Shown: positions 29,308 to 38,382 of the stretch, in pieces
Numbering within the stretch: the first letter of the stretch is position 1
Layout: every line of letters starts with the position of its first letter
NCBI GenBank assembly: GCA_945901085.1
Contig: CAMDJV010000021.1
Location: 1-62,928 of the forward strand
From: Rhodovarius crocodyli
GTDB taxonomy: Bacteria > Pseudomonadota > Alphaproteobacteria > Acetobacterales > Acetobacteraceae
Direction of reading: 5' to 3'
DNA: 62,928 nt
The notes under the pieces: model-generated
Databases searched by the model: none
What the model was told of the DNA's origin: nothing
The model's input: only the letters and a program-made list of their open reading frames with translations
Program-made: the position numbers and the translations under genes

Positions 29308-31950
29308 ATGCTCGACAAGAATTTCGACCCCGCCGGGTTTGAGGCGCGACTCTATGACCATTGGGAGGCGGCCGGGGTTTTCGGCCCTTCGGGGGAGGGC
29401 GCGCCTTATACGGTGGTGATCCCGCCGCCCAATGTGACGGGCAGCCTGCATATTGGCCATGCGCTGAACAACACCTTGCAGGATGTGCTGGTGCGGTTTC
29501 GCCGCATGCAGGGGCGTGATGCGCTGTGGATGCCCGGCACCGACCATGCCGGCATCGCCACCCAGATGGTGGTGGAGCGGCAATTGGCCCAGGCCAAGCA
29601 GCCCGGGCGGCGTGAATTGGGGCGCGAGGCGTTTCTGGAGCGCGTCTGGGCCTGGAAGGAAGAGAGCGGGGGGACGATTTCGCGCCAGTTGCGCCGGCTG
29701 GGTTCCTCGCTGGATTGGCCGCGTGAGCGTTTTACCATGGATGCCGGGCTGTCGCAGGCGGTGGTGGAGGTGTTTGTCCGGCTGCATAAGGCGGGGCTGA
29801 TTTACCAGGATAAGCGACTGGTGAATTGGGACCCGGTGTTCCAGACGGCGATTTCCGACCTGGAGGTGGAAAGCCGCGAGGTGAAGGGTTCGCTGTGGCA
29901 TATCCGCTACCCGGTGGAGGGCGGCGGCGAGATTGTGGTGGCGACCACGCGGCCGGAGACCATGCTGGGCGATACTGCGGTTGCGGTGCATCCGGAGGAT
30001 GAGCGGTTTGCCGGGCTGGTGGGGCGGCATGTGGTGTTGCCGCTGACGGGGCGGCGGATACCGATCATTGCCGATGAGTATTCCGACCCGGAGAAGGGGA
30101 CGGGGGCGGTGAAGATCACGCCGGCGCATGATTTCAATGATTTCGAGGTGGGGCGGCGGCATGGGCTGGCCATGCCCTCGGTGCTGGATGCTGAGGCGCG
30201 GGTGACGCTCGCCGAGATCGAGGCTGAGGGGTTTGTGGCGACGCTGGCGGGGCTAGATCGCTTCGCGGCGCGCAAGCTGATCGTGGCCGAGTTGGAGCGG
30301 CTGGAGATGCTGGTGGCGGTGGAGCCGCACACCCACCAGGTGCCGCATGGTGACCGTTCGGGCGTGCCGATCGAGCCGCGGATGACGGTGCAGTGGTATT
30401 GCAACGCGGCTGAATTGGCGAAGAAGCCGATTGAGAGCGTTGAGAGCGGCCGGGTGAAGTTTGAGCCCGACAATTGGAAAAATCTGTTTTTCAGCTGGAT
30501 GCGCGATATTCAGCCCTGGTGCATTTCCCGCCAGCTTTGGTGGGGGCATCAGATACCCGCCTGGCATGCGGCGGATGGGCGGGTGTTTGTCGAGCGCAGC
30601 GAGGCCGAGGCGCAGGCGGCGGCGGGCGAGGGGGTGGTGCTGACCCGCGATGCGGATGTGCTGGACACCTGGTTCAGCTCGGCGCTGTGGCCCTTCAGCA
30701 CGCTGGGTTGGCCGGAGCAGACGCCGCTGCTCGAAAAACACTACCCGACCGATGTGCTGGTGACGGGGTTTGACATCATCTTCTTCTGGGTGGCCCGGAT
30801 GATGATGATGGGCGAGTTCTGCATGGGGCGGGAGCCCTTCTCGACCGTGGTGATCCATGGGCTGGTGCGCGATGAGAAGGGCGCCAAGATGAGCAAATCC
30901 AAGGGGAATGTGATGGACCCCCTGGAGTTGATCGATGCTTATGGCGCGGATGCGGTGCGGTTTACGCTCTGTGCGCTGGCGAGCCCTGGCCGCGACATCA
31001 AGCTGAGCAAGCAGCGGATGGAGGGGTATCGCGCCTTCGTCACCAAGCTGTGGAATGCGGCGCGGTTTTTGGAGACAAATGGCATAGCACCCAATCCGGG
31101 GTGGAAGCGCGAGGAAGCGACGGGCGTGCTGGCGCGCTGGCTGCTGGAGAAGACCGATGCGGTGGTGTGCGAGGCGACCACGGCGCTGGAGGGCTTCCGC
31201 TTCGATGATTATGCCAATGCGGTGCATGGCTTTACCTGGGGGGTGTTTTGCGACTGGTTCATTGAACTGGCCAAGCCGGTGCTCAATGGCGAGGATGGCG
31301 CGGAGAAGGCCGAAATTCAGGGTGTGGCCCAGCATGTGCTGGGGGTGGTGCTGCGGCTGCTGCATCCGGTGATGCCGTTTGTGACGGCCGAGTTGCATAG
31401 CCAATTGGGGTATGGCGATGCGGTGGAGATTGTGACCTGCGACTTCCCCACCGCCCCGGGTTTTGCTGCCGAGGATGTGCGGCTGGCCGATATTGATACG
31501 CTGATTGCGGCGGTGACGGCCATTCGCTCGGTGCGGGCGGCGATGAATGTGCCGCCCTCCTCGGTGGTGCCGCTGCGCGTGGCGCTGGCGGGTCAGGGGG
31601 CGCTTTCGGCGTTTTTGCCGCAATTGCTGCGCCTGGCGCGGGTGGAGGCGCCGGTGTTTGTGGAGAATGCCGCGGCGGATGCGGGGCCTGGGGCGATGGC
31701 GGTGGCGCAGGGGATTGAGATGTTCATGCCGCTGGCCGGCGTGATTGACCTGGCAGCGGAGGCGGTGCGGCTGAAGAAAGAGCGGCAGAAGGCCGAGGAG
31801 CAGGCGCGCCAGGCGGAGGTGAAGCTGGCCAATCCGGATTTCGTGGCCCGGGCCAAGGAAGAGGTGATTCAGGAGATGTCGAGCCGGTTGAGTGATGCGC
31901 GGGCGCTGATCGACAAGCTGGATCGGGCATTGGGGAATATATCGGCTTGA
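29308..31950 (+). CDS. valS: Valyl-tRNA synthetase
   Basis: A class I aminoacyl-tRNA synthetase of 880 residues. The HIGH motif is in PPPNVTGSLHIGHALNNTLQ (around residue 40). The editing domain follows (TTRPETMLGDTAVAVHPEDE). The KMSKS motif is in KGAKMSKSKGNVMDPLELID (around residue 530). The C-terminal coiled coil is Lys/Glu-rich (VRLKKERQKAEEQARQAEVK). Length is normal. Confidence 0.97.
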   Translation: MLDKNFDPAGFEARLYDHWEAAGVFGPSGEGAPYTVVIPPPNVTGSLHIGHALNNTLQDVLVRFRRMQGRDALWMPGTDHAGIATQMVVERQLAQAKQPGRRELGREAFLERVWAWKEESGGTISRQLRRLGSSLDWPRERFTMDAGLSQAVVEVFVRLHKAGLIYQDKRLVNWDPVFQTAISDLEVESREVKGSLWHIRYPVEGGGEIVVATTRPETMLGDTAVAVHPEDERFAGLVGRHVVLPLTGRRIPIIADEYSDPEKGTGAVKITPAHDFNDFEVGRRHGLAMPSVLDAEARVTLAEIEAEGFVATLAGLDRFAARKLIVAELERLEMLVAVEPHTHQVPHGDRSGVPIEPRMTVQWYCNAAELAKKPIESVESGRVKFEPDNWKNLFFSWMRDIQPWCISRQLWWGHQIPAWHAADGRVFVERSEAEAQAAAGEGVVLTRDADVLDTWFSSALWPFSTLGWPEQTPLLEKHYPTDVLVTGFDIIFFWVARMMMMGEFCMGREPFSTVVIHGLVRDEKGAKMSKSKGNVMDPLELIDAYGADAVRFTLCALASPGRDIKLSKQRMEGYRAFVTKLWNAARFLETNGIAPNPGWKREEATGVLARWLLEKTDAVVCEATTALEGFRFDDYANAVHGFTWGVFCDWFIELAKPVLNGEDGAEKAEIQGVAQHVLGVVLRLLHPVMPFVTAELHSQLGYGDAVEIVTCDFPTAPGFAAEDVRLADIDTLIAAVTAIRSVRAAMNVPPSSVVPLRVALAGQGALSAFLPQLLRLARVEAPVFVENAAADAGPGAMAVAQGIEMFMPLAGVIDLAAEAVRLKKERQKAEEQARQAEVKLANPDFVARAKEEVIQEMSSRLSDARALIDKLDRALGNISA

Positions 31951-32060
31951 CGTTTCAACGCGGTGATTGAAGGGCGCTGATCCTGCGGTAGCTGCATCTT
32001 GCCCAACCGCCCTCCACGGGCGACAAGAGCTTGCAAGCGACCACAAGGGGAAACCGCGCC

Positions 32061-33779
32061 ATGACCACCTGGGACAAATCCAAATTGCCGAGCCGGCACG
32101 TCTCCATCGGCCCGGAGCGCGCGCCCCATCGCAGCTATTATTACGCCATGGGCATGACGGCCGAGGAAATCGCCGCCCCGCTGGTGGGTGTGGCCACCTG
32201 CTGGAATGAGGCCGCACCCTGCAATATCGCCCTCTCCCGCCAGGCGCAGTCCGCCAAGAAGGGCGTGCGCGAGGCCGGTGCCAGCCCGCGCGAATTCACC
32301 ACCATCACGGTGACCGATGGCATTGCCATGGGCCATCAGGGCATGAAGTCCAGCCTCGTCAGCCGCGACGTGATTGCCGATTCGATTGAACTGACGATGC
32401 GCGGCCATTGCTATGATGCGATGGTCGGCCTCGCGGGCTGCGACAAATCGCTGCCGGGGGTGATGATGGCGATGGTGCGCCTCAATGTGCCCAGCGTGTT
32501 CATGTATGGCGGTTCGATCATGCCCGGCCATCATCATGGCCGCGATGTGACGGTGGTGGATGTCTTCGAGGCGGTGGGCAAGCATGCCGCCGGCATGATG
32601 AGCGATGAGGAGCTGTTCGAGCTTGAGCAGCATGCCTGCCCGGGCGCTGGCGCCTGTGGTGGCCAGTTTACCGCCAATACCATGGCCTGCATTTCTGAGG
32701 TGATTGGCCTCGCACTGCCCAATTCCGCCGGTGCGCCGGCGCCCGATGAGGAGCGCGATGTCTGGGCCTTGCAGTCGGGCCGGGCGGTGGTGAATTTGCT
32801 GCGACTGGGCATTCGCCCGCGCGATATCGTCACCCGCAAATCGCTGGAAAACGCTGCCATCATCGTGGGCGCCACCGGTGGTTCGACCAATGCCGGGCTG
32901 CATCTGCCCGCTATTGCGCATGAGGCGGGCATCGACTTCCCGCTTGAGGAAGTGGCCCGGATCATGAAGGCGACGCCGCATATCGCCGACCTCAAGCCCG
33001 GCGGGAATTATGTGGCTTATGACGTGTTCAAGATCGGCGGTGTGCCGGTGATCATCAAGGCGCTGCTCGATGGCGGGCTGCTGCATGGTGATTGCATCAC
33101 GGCCACCGGCAAGACCCTGGCCGAGAACCACAAGGATGTGGTCTTCCCGACCGATCAGGATGTGGTGCGCCCGGTCTCCAACCCGATTTCCAAGATGGGC
33201 GGCGTGGTGGGGCTGAAGGGCAATCTGGCGCCTGAGGGGGCGATCGTGAAGATTGCCGGCATGGCCAAGCTGCGCTTCGAAGGCACGGCGCTGTGCTTTG
33301 ACAGTGAGGAGGATGCCTTCGCCGCCGTTGATGCGCGCGCCTATAAGGCGGGTGATATCATCATCATCCGCTATGAAGGCCCCAAGGGTGGCCCGGGCAT
33401 GCGTGAAATGCTCTCCACCACCTCGGCGATTTATGGTCAGGGCATGGGCGAGAGCGTGGCCTTGATCACCGATGGGCGCTTCTCGGGTGCGACGCGCGGC
33501 TTCTGCATTGGCCATGTTGGGCCTGAGGCGGCGGTGGGTGGGCCCATCGCGCTGCTGAAGAATGGCGACAAGATCATCATCGATGCCGAGGCGGGCACGA
33601 TTGATGTGGCGCTGAGCGACGAGGAACTCGCCGCGCGCCGCGCCGCCTGGACGCCGCGGACGACCAATTATAATTCCGGCGTGTTGTGGAAATATGCGCA
33701 AACCGTGGGCAATGCCCGTGGCGGTGCGGTGACCCATCCGGGTGCCGCGGCGGAGACGCATGTTTACGCGGACATCTGA
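32061..33779 (+). CDS. ilvD: Dihydroxy-acid dehydratase
   Basis: An enzyme of 572 residues in valine/isoleucine biosynthesis. Iron-sulfur cysteines occur in [28 protein letters not shown] and [15 protein letters not shown]. The C-terminal [19 protein letters not shown] contributes the active-site serine. AAGGGG lies 10 bases before ATG 32061. A strong hairpin follows the gene. A distant paralogue of the same superfamily lies at 53404-55131, probably with a sugar-acid substrate. Confidence 0.96.
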   Translation: MTTWDKSKLPSRHVSIGPERAPHRSYYYAMGMTAEEIAAPLVGVATCWNEAAPCNIALSRQAQSAKKGVREAGASPREFTTITVTDGIAMGHQGMKSSLVSRDVIADSIELTMRGHCYDAMVGLAGCDKSLPGVMMAMVRLNVPSVFMYGGSIMPGHHHGRDVTVVDVFEAVGKHAAGMMSDEELFELEQHACPGAGACGGQFTANTMACISEVIGLALPNSAGAPAPDEERDVWALQSGRAVVNLLRLGIRPRDIVTRKSLENAAIIVGATGGSTNAGLHLPAIAHEAGIDFPLEEVARIMKATPHIADLKPGGNYVAYDVFKIGGVPVIIKALLDGGLLHGDCITATGKTLAENHKDVVFPTDQDVVRPVSNPISKMGGVVGLKGNLAPEGAIVKIAGMAKLRFEGTALCFDSEEDAFAAVDARAYKAGDIIIIRYEGPKGGPGMREMLSTTSAIYGQGMGESVALITDGRFSGATRGFCIGHVGPEAAVGGPIALLKNGDKIIIDAEAGTIDVALSDEELAARRAAWTPRTTNYNSGVLWKYAQTVGNARGGAVTHPGAAAETHVYADI

Positions 33780-33797
33780 AGCGTAGCGTTGCTATCT

Positions 33798-33825
33798 GCG
33801 CCGCAACCCTGCGGGGTTGCGGCGC
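33798..33825 (+). terminator. Strong hairpin downstream of ilvD
   Basis: A perfect 12-bp inverted repeat, GCGCCGCAACCC (33798-33809) with GGGTTGCGGCGC (33814-33825), around a 4-base loop, beginning 18 bases after the ilvD stop. The T-tract after it is poor (ATGGTTCTT). It is very likely to end or attenuate the ilvD transcript. Confidence 0.6.
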
Positions 33826-33876
33826 ATGGTTCTTGCTGCCCCCTGGCTGCTGAACAACGCTCATGGCGGAAGTGAA

Positions 33877-34032
33877 GAGCGAAAGGGCTTTGCCCTATCG
33901 CGCTCTCCCACCAGGGTCGACATATATGTCAACGACTTTCCTGGACCTTTGGATAATTTGAAATAATCTAACGAAGGTGCAGGAAACTAAGTTTCCTGCT
34001 GGGGTGCTCAAGGGGCAAAGCCCCTCGACCTT
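33877..34032. repeat. Structured AT-rich intergenic element with several inverted repeats
   Basis: Between ilvD and a GNAT gene I see four inverted repeats in 156 bases. They are: GAGCG..CGCTC enclosing AGGGC/GCCCT (33877-33905); the palindrome GACATATATGTC (33919-33930); GCAGGAAACT/AGTTTCCTGC around one base (33979-33999); and AGGGGC/GCCCCT (34011-34025). AAGGT (33974) and ACCTT (34032) could close an outer stem around the last two. The 33930-33975 part is far more AT-rich than the host. It resembles a dispersed palindromic element or a structured RNA; no gene is visible. Confidence 0.45.
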
Positions 34033-34065
34033 ACTTTCCCTAGCATTGCGTTTTTCAGCAGCCCG

Positions 34066-34488
34066 CTACAGCACCTTCTGAAACCAGATGCGCGAATGCC
34101 CAGGCGGCATGCCATCAAGCCGCCCGGCCTCTGCCCAGCCATTGCGCACCCAGAATTGCGGGCCGTGGAAGCTGAAGGTGTCGGTATAGGCGTGGGTGCA
34201 GCCGCGCTTGCGGGCGATGGCCTCGGCGCGGGCGAGGAGCAGCGAGCCGGTGCCGCGGCCGCGCTGCTCGCGCGAGAGCCATAGCCAGTCGATGAAGAGC
34301 CAGTTCCAATAGGTCAGGCCCAGCAGCCCGCCTTGCACGGCGCCCTCGTCATCGCGCGCCAGCACGGTGACGGGCTCGCGGTCATAGGGGCCGCCGAGTT
34401 CCTGGTTATAGCTGTGCAGCCCCCGCTGGATGGCCTCGACGGCTGCCATTTCGGGGTAGTCATCCTCGGAGATTTCCAGAGCGCTCAT
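34066..34488 (-). CDS. GNAT-family N-acetyltransferase
   Basis: A protein of 140 residues with the acetyl-CoA loop LSREQRGRGTGSLLLARAEA and the end motif FSFHGPQFWVRNGWAEAG. It begins MSALEISEDDYPEM at ATG 34488. It follows the CopD-like gene with a 5-base gap, so the three minus-strand genes ParA, CopD-like and GNAT likely form an operon. Substrate is unknown. Confidence 0.85.
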   Translation of the reverse strand: MSALEISEDDYPEMAAVEAIQRGLHSYNQELGGPYDREPVTVLARDDEGAVQGGLLGLTYWNWLFIDWLWLSREQRGRGTGSLLLARAEAIARKRGCTHAYTDTFSFHGPQFWVRNGWAEAGRLDGMPPGHSRIWFQKVL

Positions 34489-34493
34489 GCGGC

Positions 34494-34943
34494 TTATCGT
34501 GCCATGGCGGCCATGAGGATGGCGAGCATCCCCAGGCTGACATTGATGCCGACCAGCTTGCGGATGCGCTCATTGCAGGGGGCGGCCTGGCCCATATCGC
34601 CCGCGGCCAGGGCGCGCTTGAGGGCGGCGAAGGGGCCGAACCAGATGGCGGCGAAAATACCCGCCATGATGAGGCCGAGCAGGTGCATGACATGGATGGG
34701 CCAGCGCACGCCGCCAAAGCCGCCATGCACGCCAAAGAGCAGCATATAGCCCGAGAGCAGCACCAGCGGCATCAGCACCCAGACCATGCGGAAGAATTTG
34801 CCATGCACCTGGCCCATAAGCCCCAGCCGGGCCGGGGGCTCCAGCGCGGCCAAAGAGGGGCGCAGCACCATAACGCCAAACCCCATGCCGCCCACCCAGA
34901 GCACCACACCAACCAGATGCAGCAGCAACCATAAACTCGCCAT
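34494..34943 (-). CDS. CopD-like four-helix membrane protein
   Basis: An integral membrane protein of 149 residues with about four hydrophobic helices. The first begins SLWLLLHLVGVVLWVGGMGF, a His-containing helix seen in CopD/DUF2269-type proteins; a second histidine pair is in RWPIHVMHLLGL. Such proteins are often linked to copper or haem. I use ATG 34943; the GTG one codon earlier directly abuts the parA stop. Function is uncertain. Confidence 0.65.
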   Translation of the reverse strand: MASLWLLLHLVGVVLWVGGMGFGVMVLRPSLAALEPPARLGLMGQVHGKFFRMVWVLMPLVLLSGYMLLFGVHGGFGGVRWPIHVMHLLGLIMAGIFAAIWFGPFAALKRALAAGDMGQAAPCNERIRKLVGINVSLGMLAILMAAMAR

Positions 34944-34946
34944 CAC

Positions 34947-35579
34947 TCAGCCCTTCATCAATGCCCGCAGCGCCACGATGGTGGCGGCGATTTCCTCGGC
35001 GGCGGCGCTGCGCGCGGCCGCCTCGCTCACGCCCAGGCCCTGCATGAAAGCTGTGGCATAGGCGGTGCGGTTGCCAAGCCCCGGGCCGAGCAATTCCAGT
35101 TTTCGTGCGGCGAGTTCGGCCATGATCACATCCTTGAGGCGGCCTTGCGCGGGCACGCGGTTGAGCAGGATGCGGGCGGGTTTTTTCTCGGCCGCGGCCA
35201 GTTTCAGCGTGGCCTCGCTGGCCCAGAGATCGGGTCCGGCGGGCTGCATGGGGATGATCACCAGGTCAGCGGCGCGGATCGCCACCTTGCTGTCGGTATC
35301 GGCATGGGGTGCTGTGTCCATGATCACCACATCATGGTCGCGCTTGAGGCGCTCGATCGCGCCGGTGACCCGCCAGCCGGAGGGGGCCTCGAAGCTGATG
35401 GCGGCCACGCCCTCACGGCCTGTGCGCAATGCGGCCCAGCGGCTGAGCGAGGCCTGCGGGTCGGTGTCCAGCAGGGCGATTTTTTGCCCGCCGGCGGCCA
35501 GCGTGGCGGCCAGATTGGCGGCGACGGTGGATTTGCCGGCGCCGCCCTTCTGCTGCGCGATGGCGATGACGAAAGCCAT
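34947..35579 (-). CDS. ParA-family ATPase (orphan)
   Basis: A P-loop ATPase of 210 residues of the small ParA/MinD group. It has the deviant Walker A KGGAGKSTVAANLAA, DTDPQASLSRW, and the Walker B region VVIMDTAPHADTD. ATG 35579 places the P-loop close to the N-terminus as usual; an ATG at 35588 adds three residues. No parB gene or parS site is adjacent, so it is not the chromosome-partition ParA. Orphans like this position cellular cargos. Confidence 0.88.
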   Translation of the reverse strand: MAFVIAIAQQKGGAGKSTVAANLAATLAAGGQKIALLDTDPQASLSRWAALRTGREGVAAISFEAPSGWRVTGAIERLKRDHDVVIMDTAPHADTDSKVAIRAADLVIIPMQPAGPDLWASEATLKLAAAEKKPARILLNRVPAQGRLKDVIMAELAARKLELLGPGLGNRTAYATAFMQGLGVSEAAARSAAAEEIAATIVALRALMKG

Positions 35580-35640
35580 TGGATGCACTCTCCCGCGATT
35601 CGCTGCGCTGCACTCTATAGCACAGTGATGGGGGCTGGGG

Positions 35641-36612
35641 TTATTCCACGCGGATATTCGCCGCGCGGATCACCTGGGCATAGGTCTCGGTATAGCGCCT
35701 GATTTCGGTGCCAAAGCGCTCGCTGCCATAGGCGAGGATGGTGAAGCCGGTCTCCTCCAGCCGGGCTTTCACCTCGGGGCGGGTCAGGGCGGCCACCCAG
35801 GCGGCCTCCAGACGGGCGCGCGCCGGGGCTGGCACATCGGCACGGGCGATCAGGCCGAACCAGCTATCGGAGAGCACCAGGGGGAAGCCGAGTTCGGCCA
35901 TGGTTGGCACATCGGGCATTTGCGGCAGCCGCGCCGCGGCCGAGACGGCGATGGCGCGCAGCTGGCCGGCTTGTACCGGCTGGATCATGTCGGGCAGGTT
36001 GGCGAACATGAACTGGATGCGGTTGCCCATCAGGTCGGTGCCGGCCTGGGCGGGGCCGTTATAGGGCACATGGGTGGCGTTGAGCCCAGCGAGGCGGGCG
36101 AATTGCTCACCGCCGAGATGGTTCGAGGTGCCAATGCCATAGCTGCCGAAGGAAACGCCGGCGCCGGGGCGGCGCGCCACCTCCACGAAGCCGGCGAAAT
36201 CGCGCGCGACGGAAGGGTTGATGGCCAGCACATGCGGCACCACGGTTGCCATCATGATGGGGGCGAAATCGCGCAGCGGATTATAGGGCATGGATGGCCG
36301 CAGGGTGACATTGGCGGCAAAGCTATTGGCGATCATGATGAGGCTATGGCCATCCGCTGGCGCGCGCAGCAGCTCCTGGGTGCCCACCACGGTGGCGCCG
36401 CCGGGGCGGTGGTCGAGCACCACCGGCTGGCCCAGCTCTTGCTGCAGGGCGAGGCGGACGATGTTCACCACCGGGTCCATGGTGCCGCCGGGGGTGAAGG
36501 GGATGATCACCCGCATGGTCTGGCTGGGCGCCCAGGCCGGCTGCGCCTGGGCTTTGGCCAGGCCCCCGGTGGCGAGGGCGAGGGAGGGCAGGCTGCGGCG
36601 GCTGAGGGGCAT
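35641..36612 (-). CDS. TctC/Bug-family solute-binding protein
   Basis: A receptor of 323 residues starting at ATG 36612 (MPLSRRSLPSLALATGGLAK, a Tat-like leader). Motifs include TMRVIIPFTPGGTMDPVVNI, RPGGATVVGTQELLRAPADG and THVPYNGPAQAGTDLMG. The antisense continuation of this reading frame far upstream to 38349 is non-coding. No transporter membrane genes adjoin. It is divergent from the CBS-domain gene. Ligand is unknown. Confidence 0.9.
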   Translation of the reverse strand: MPLSRRSLPSLALATGGLAKAQAQPAWAPSQTMRVIIPFTPGGTMDPVVNIVRLALQQELGQPVVLDHRPGGATVVGTQELLRAPADGHSLIMIANSFAANVTLRPSMPYNPLRDFAPIMMATVVPHVLAINPSVARDFAGFVEVARRPGAGVSFGSYGIGTSNHLGGEQFARLAGLNATHVPYNGPAQAGTDLMGNRIQFMFANLPDMIQPVQAGQLRAIAVSAAARLPQMPDVPTMAELGFPLVLSDSWFGLIARADVPAPARARLEAAWVAALTRPEVKARLEETGFTILAYGSERFGTEIRRYTETYAQVIRAANIRVE

Positions 36613-36654
36613 GGGGATTCTCCGGGGATTGCGAGGCGCATCGTCGGGGCTGGC

Positions 36655-36671
36655 GGCTTGGGTTTCAAGCC
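36655..36671. promoter_or_regulatory. Inverted repeat in the Bug/CBS divergent spacer
   Basis: GGCTTG and CAAGCC flank a 5-base loop in the 207-base region between the divergent Bug receptor and CBS genes. It could be an operator or the 5' leader hairpin of the minus-strand gene. The rest of the spacer shows no clear -35/-10 pair. Confidence 0.25.
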
Positions 36672-36819
36672 ACCCATGCTGCATGGCCTGGCCGGTGGGC
36701 GAGGGGCATTGGGGCAAAGCTCCGGGTGAATTCGAATCCATGATTGCCATAGTTACGATGACAGAGTGAAAAGGTCGGATATATCCACAAGCTTTCAGGA
36801 GAGCAGAGGGACCAGCCCC

Positions 36820-37275
36820 ATGACTGTTGCCGCCATATTGCGTGAAAAAGGCCCCGCCGTGATTGCGGTTGGCCCCGATACCCGGGTGTTGGAGGTGGCT
36901 GGCATCATCAGCCGCCGCCGGATTGGTGCCGTGGTGGTGGTGGATGGCGCGGGTCATCTCGTGGGCATCGTCAGTGAGCGCGATGTGGTGCGGGGGATGA
37001 CGCAGTTTGGTGCCGCGCTGCTGGAGATGGCGGTTTCTGAACTCATGACCCGCGATGTGCGGACGGTCACGCCGCAGACCTCGGTCGATGAGGCGACCGA
37101 GATCATGGATGAGGGCTATTTTCGCCATCTTCCGGTGCGCGGGGCGGATGGCCGGCTGTGCGGCATTGTCAGTATTCGCGACCTGGTGCGCTATCGCATC
37201 CATGCCCAGCAATCCGATGTGGAGGCCTTGCAGGCCTATGTGATCGGCCGGGGTTACGCGCTGGGTCGGGTGTGA
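36820..37275 (+). CDS. CBS-domain pair protein
   Basis: A soluble protein of 151 residues made of two CBS domains. The first contains EVAGIISRRRIGAVVVVDGA and GIVSERDVVRGM; the second DEATEIMDEGYFRHLPVRG and GIVSIRDLVRYRI. Stand-alone CBS pairs bind adenine nucleotides and regulate partner enzymes. ATG 36820 follows a purine-rich GAGGGA; the ATG at 36766 gives an unlikely 18-residue extension. Its partner is unknown. Confidence 0.9.
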   Translation: MTVAAILREKGPAVIAVGPDTRVLEVAGIISRRRIGAVVVVDGAGHLVGIVSERDVVRGMTQFGAALLEMAVSELMTRDVRTVTPQTSVDEATEIMDEGYFRHLPVRGADGRLCGIVSIRDLVRYRIHAQQSDVEALQAYVIGRGYALGRV

Positions 37276-37374
37276 TCTTGCCCATCGCGGGTGAGGGGGG
37301 CGGCCTGGTTTAATCGTCCCCCCCCAGTGGACGTGGCCGCCGCGCCGGCCGAGACTGCTGCTGGGAGGGCGGAG

Positions 37375-38379
37375 ATGCCCCAGAAGCAGTTTGAGACGCG
37401 AATCACGCGTTTGTTCAATATTCGTCACCCCGTTCTGGCGGGCGGGCTGATGTGGCTGTCGGATGCGCCTTATGTGGCGGCGGTGGTCAATGCCGGGGGG
37501 ATGGGGTTCATCACCTCGCGCTCCTCCGCGACCATTGCCGAGTTTGAGGGCCAGCTTGGCCATTGCGCGGCGCTGACGGGGGACAAGCCTTTTGGTGTGA
37601 ACCTCTCCACCTCGCGTCACACCGCCGTTCCCCTGATGGATTATCTCGATGCGGCGCTGGCCGCGGGGGTGCGACATTTCGAGACGGCCGGCCGCGCGCC
37701 GGCCGATGACCTGATACGCCGGATTCGTGATGCCGGGGCCATGGTCATCCACAAGGTGCCGCTGCTGCGCCATGCGCTGACGGCGGAGCGCCTCGGCGTG
37801 GATGCGGTGGCCATTGTGGGCATGGAATGCGGCGGCCATCCCGGCGCCAATACCGATATGCCGGCCATGCTGGGGGGCGCCTTGGCCGCGGGGAAGCTGC
37901 GCATTCCCTATGCCATTGGCGGCGGCATTGGCCATGGCTCGCAAATTCTGGCCGCCCTGGCCATGGGCGCGGATGCGGTGGTGCTGGGCACCCGGTTTCT
38001 GGCTGGCGAGGAGATTTCTGCCCATCCGGCCTATAAGGCGCGGATGGTGGCGGCGGGTGCGGATGACCACATGGTGTGCTTTGCCGGCAATCAGCCGCTG
38101 GGTGGCGCCTGGCGGGTGCTGAACAATGCCACCGCGCGCGAGGTGCGCGCGCGTGAGGCGGCGGGGCGCACGGATTATGCCGATTTCGCCGAACTCACCC
38201 GCGGCAGCTTGCAGAAGGAGGCGGCCTATGGCGGCGGCGATGTGGAGGCTGGCATGCTCTCTATGGGGGCTGCCGTGGCCTTTATCGATCAGGTTGAGCC
38301 CATTGCCGCCATCATGGACCGGCTGATGGCTCAGGCCGCCGCCGCGCAAAACCGTATCACGACCCTTATCCGGAGTTGA
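37375..38379 (+). CDS. Nitronate monooxygenase-like (2-nitropropane dioxygenase family) flavoprotein
   Basis: An FMN-binding TIM-barrel protein of 334 residues. Family motifs: NIRHPVLAGGLMWLSDAPYV at the start, AGGMGFITSRSS, VGMECGGHPGAN and YAIGGGIGHGSQILAALAMG (phosphate-binding). GGGAGGGCGGAG precedes ATG 37375. The family also covers enoyl-reductase-like enzymes, so the exact reaction is open. It is 3 bases upstream of a Bug receptor, suggesting joint use of one substrate. Confidence 0.85.
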   Translation: MPQKQFETRITRLFNIRHPVLAGGLMWLSDAPYVAAVVNAGGMGFITSRSSATIAEFEGQLGHCAALTGDKPFGVNLSTSRHTAVPLMDYLDAALAAGVRHFETAGRAPADDLIRRIRDAGAMVIHKVPLLRHALTAERLGVDAVAIVGMECGGHPGANTDMPAMLGGALAAGKLRIPYAIGGGIGHGSQILAALAMGADAVVLGTRFLAGEEISAHPAYKARMVAAGADDHMVCFAGNQPLGGAWRVLNNATAREVRAREAAGRTDYADFAELTRGSLQKEAAYGGGDVEAGMLSMGAAVAFIDQVEPIAAIMDRLMAQAAAAQNRITTLIRS

Positions 38380-38382
38380 GCC

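Noticed and set aside
36731-36739. TTCGAATCC resembling a tRNA T-arm
   Set aside because: No acceptor stem, anticodon arm or CCA can be folded around it.
36613-38349. A minus-strand reading frame that extends the Bug receptor upstream to give a 902-residue protein
   Set aside because: It runs antisense to the CBS and nitronate-monooxygenase-like genes, lacks homology upstream of ATG 36612, and is explained by high GC.
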